The notes below the pieces were generated by a model. It was not told the origin of the DNA. It made no database searches and saw only the letters and a list, made by a program, of their open reading frames with translations. DNA of 64,000 bases from Trichococcus ilyis (GTDB taxonomy: Bacteria > Bacillota > Bacilli > Lactobacillales > Aerococcaceae): the NCBI RefSeq assembly GCF_900109135.1, contig NZ_FNYT01000006.1:57661-121660 (forward strand), written 5' to 3'. Shown piece after piece: positions 63,535-64,000 of the stretch (positions are counted from its first letter, which is position 1; every line of letters begins with the position of its first letter). The position numbers were made by a program, and so were the translations under genes.

Positions 63535-63792
63535 GCCGGTTCTTCAGGATCCTATCAGGAAAATACGGTACATGGACTCCTTTTTTTGAAAAAAGACCGA
63601 TTTACCAAGGGAACAAGGAATCCATAAGGATGCTGATGCACAGCTGTTGACAGGGCTTACATTTTTGTGGTAAAGTTGAGTTCCTCGGTAATCCGATGCG
63701 TTTTGTTTTGAATTTTGTTTGACACGATAACGGAATGATGTTAGTATTATGAAGTTGTCTTTTGTAAGACCACATCAGGATAAGATTGGTTG

Positions 63793-63821
63793 TTGACAGC
63801 AAGATGAAACGATGTTATCAT
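63793..63821 (+). promoter_or_regulatory. rRNA operon promoter P1
   Basis: TTGACA (63793-63798), 17-base spacer, TATCAT (63816-63821). Confidence 0.8.
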
Positions 63822-63875
63822 ATAAAAGTTGCTGATTCAGCAAAGCGACAGTCTGAAATTTATTTCTAAAAACTG

Positions 63876-63904
63876 TTGACAAGCGTGGACGGCCGTGATA
63901 ATAT
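63876..63904 (+). promoter_or_regulatory. rRNA operon promoter P2
   Basis: TTGACA (63876-63881), 17-base spacer, TAATAT (63899-63904), 83 bases after P1. It is followed by a TATCAC/GTGATA hairpin and by the CTTTGAAAACTGAACAAAG motif common in leaders of Gram-positive rRNA operons. The 16S gene begins after the window end. Confidence 0.85.
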
Positions 63905-64000
63905 GAATAAGCTATCACGTAACGAGTGATAACGATTGACCTTTGAAAACTGAACAAAGAATGAATGAACCAAATGTGCAGGGAGCTTCGATTTCGGTCG

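Noticed and set aside
63920..64000. Start of 16S rRNA
   Set aside because: The final bases are leader sequence; no AGAGTTTGATC-type 16S start appears before the window ends.

Overview
The window comes from the chromosome of a low-to-mid GC Gram-positive bacterium of the order Lactobacillales. The gene set and style (LCP proteins, EpsG-type polymerase, GW-module autolysins, lacFEG, maltose phosphorylase, PerR, ComK-like protein, tandem strong rRNA promoters) point to Carnobacteriaceae, possibly Trichococcus. The genus is inference; no 16S sequence is inside the window.

Bases 1-22000 hold a surface polysaccharide region. It contains an LCP gene cut by the window edge, two GT2 transferases, a Wzx-like flippase, a DXD transferase, then on the other strand a 2045-residue secreted protein with seven NodB domains, then a second LCP, galE, a beta-helix lipoprotein, galU, GT2, GT4, a Wzz-like protein and an EpsG-type polymerase. 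Two promoters here share a 49-nt arrangement. Bases 22158-34223 carry two large autolysins (amidase and glucosaminidase), each with seven GW-like modules. Between them lies an AT-rich lactose PTS operon (lacF-lacE-lacG) with a divergent-facing HAD/DeoR pair and the remnant of a second GH1 gene.

Bases 34224-41650 hold azoreductase, acyltransferase, GtrB-like transferase, SDR and YdcF genes, then a RloA/RloB (AbiL-like) putative phage-defence pair. That pair is preceded by a 115-nt leader which recurs, 89% identical and ungapped, in front of an alpha-glucosidase operon at 57358. The leader has compensatory base changes and ends in a terminator-like hairpin whose loop can pair with its 5' end. 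It is the best candidate for an undescribed regulatory RNA in the window.

Bases 41900-45130 hold an amidase, DUF2922, DUF1659, a sigma-70-like factor and a divergent ComK-like gene. Bases 45200-57000 are mainly housekeeping: a YflT-like protein, recX-mutY behind a LexA box (the MutY lacks its Fe-S cysteines), a DUF402 phosphatase, a degenerate SGNH protein, pullulanase with promoter and cre, a Cof phosphatase, an ArAE-like membrane protein, perR with a Per box, and proC. Bases 57358-62814 are a maltodextrin operon (two GH13 enzymes and a GH65 maltose phosphorylase). The last kilobase has a consensus cre, decayed sequence, and the two promoters of an rRNA operon that begins beyond the window.

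Two families of GC-rich dispersed repeats sit between genes: a CCGGAG-containing family at four loci and a GGCGGGGAA-type family at two.
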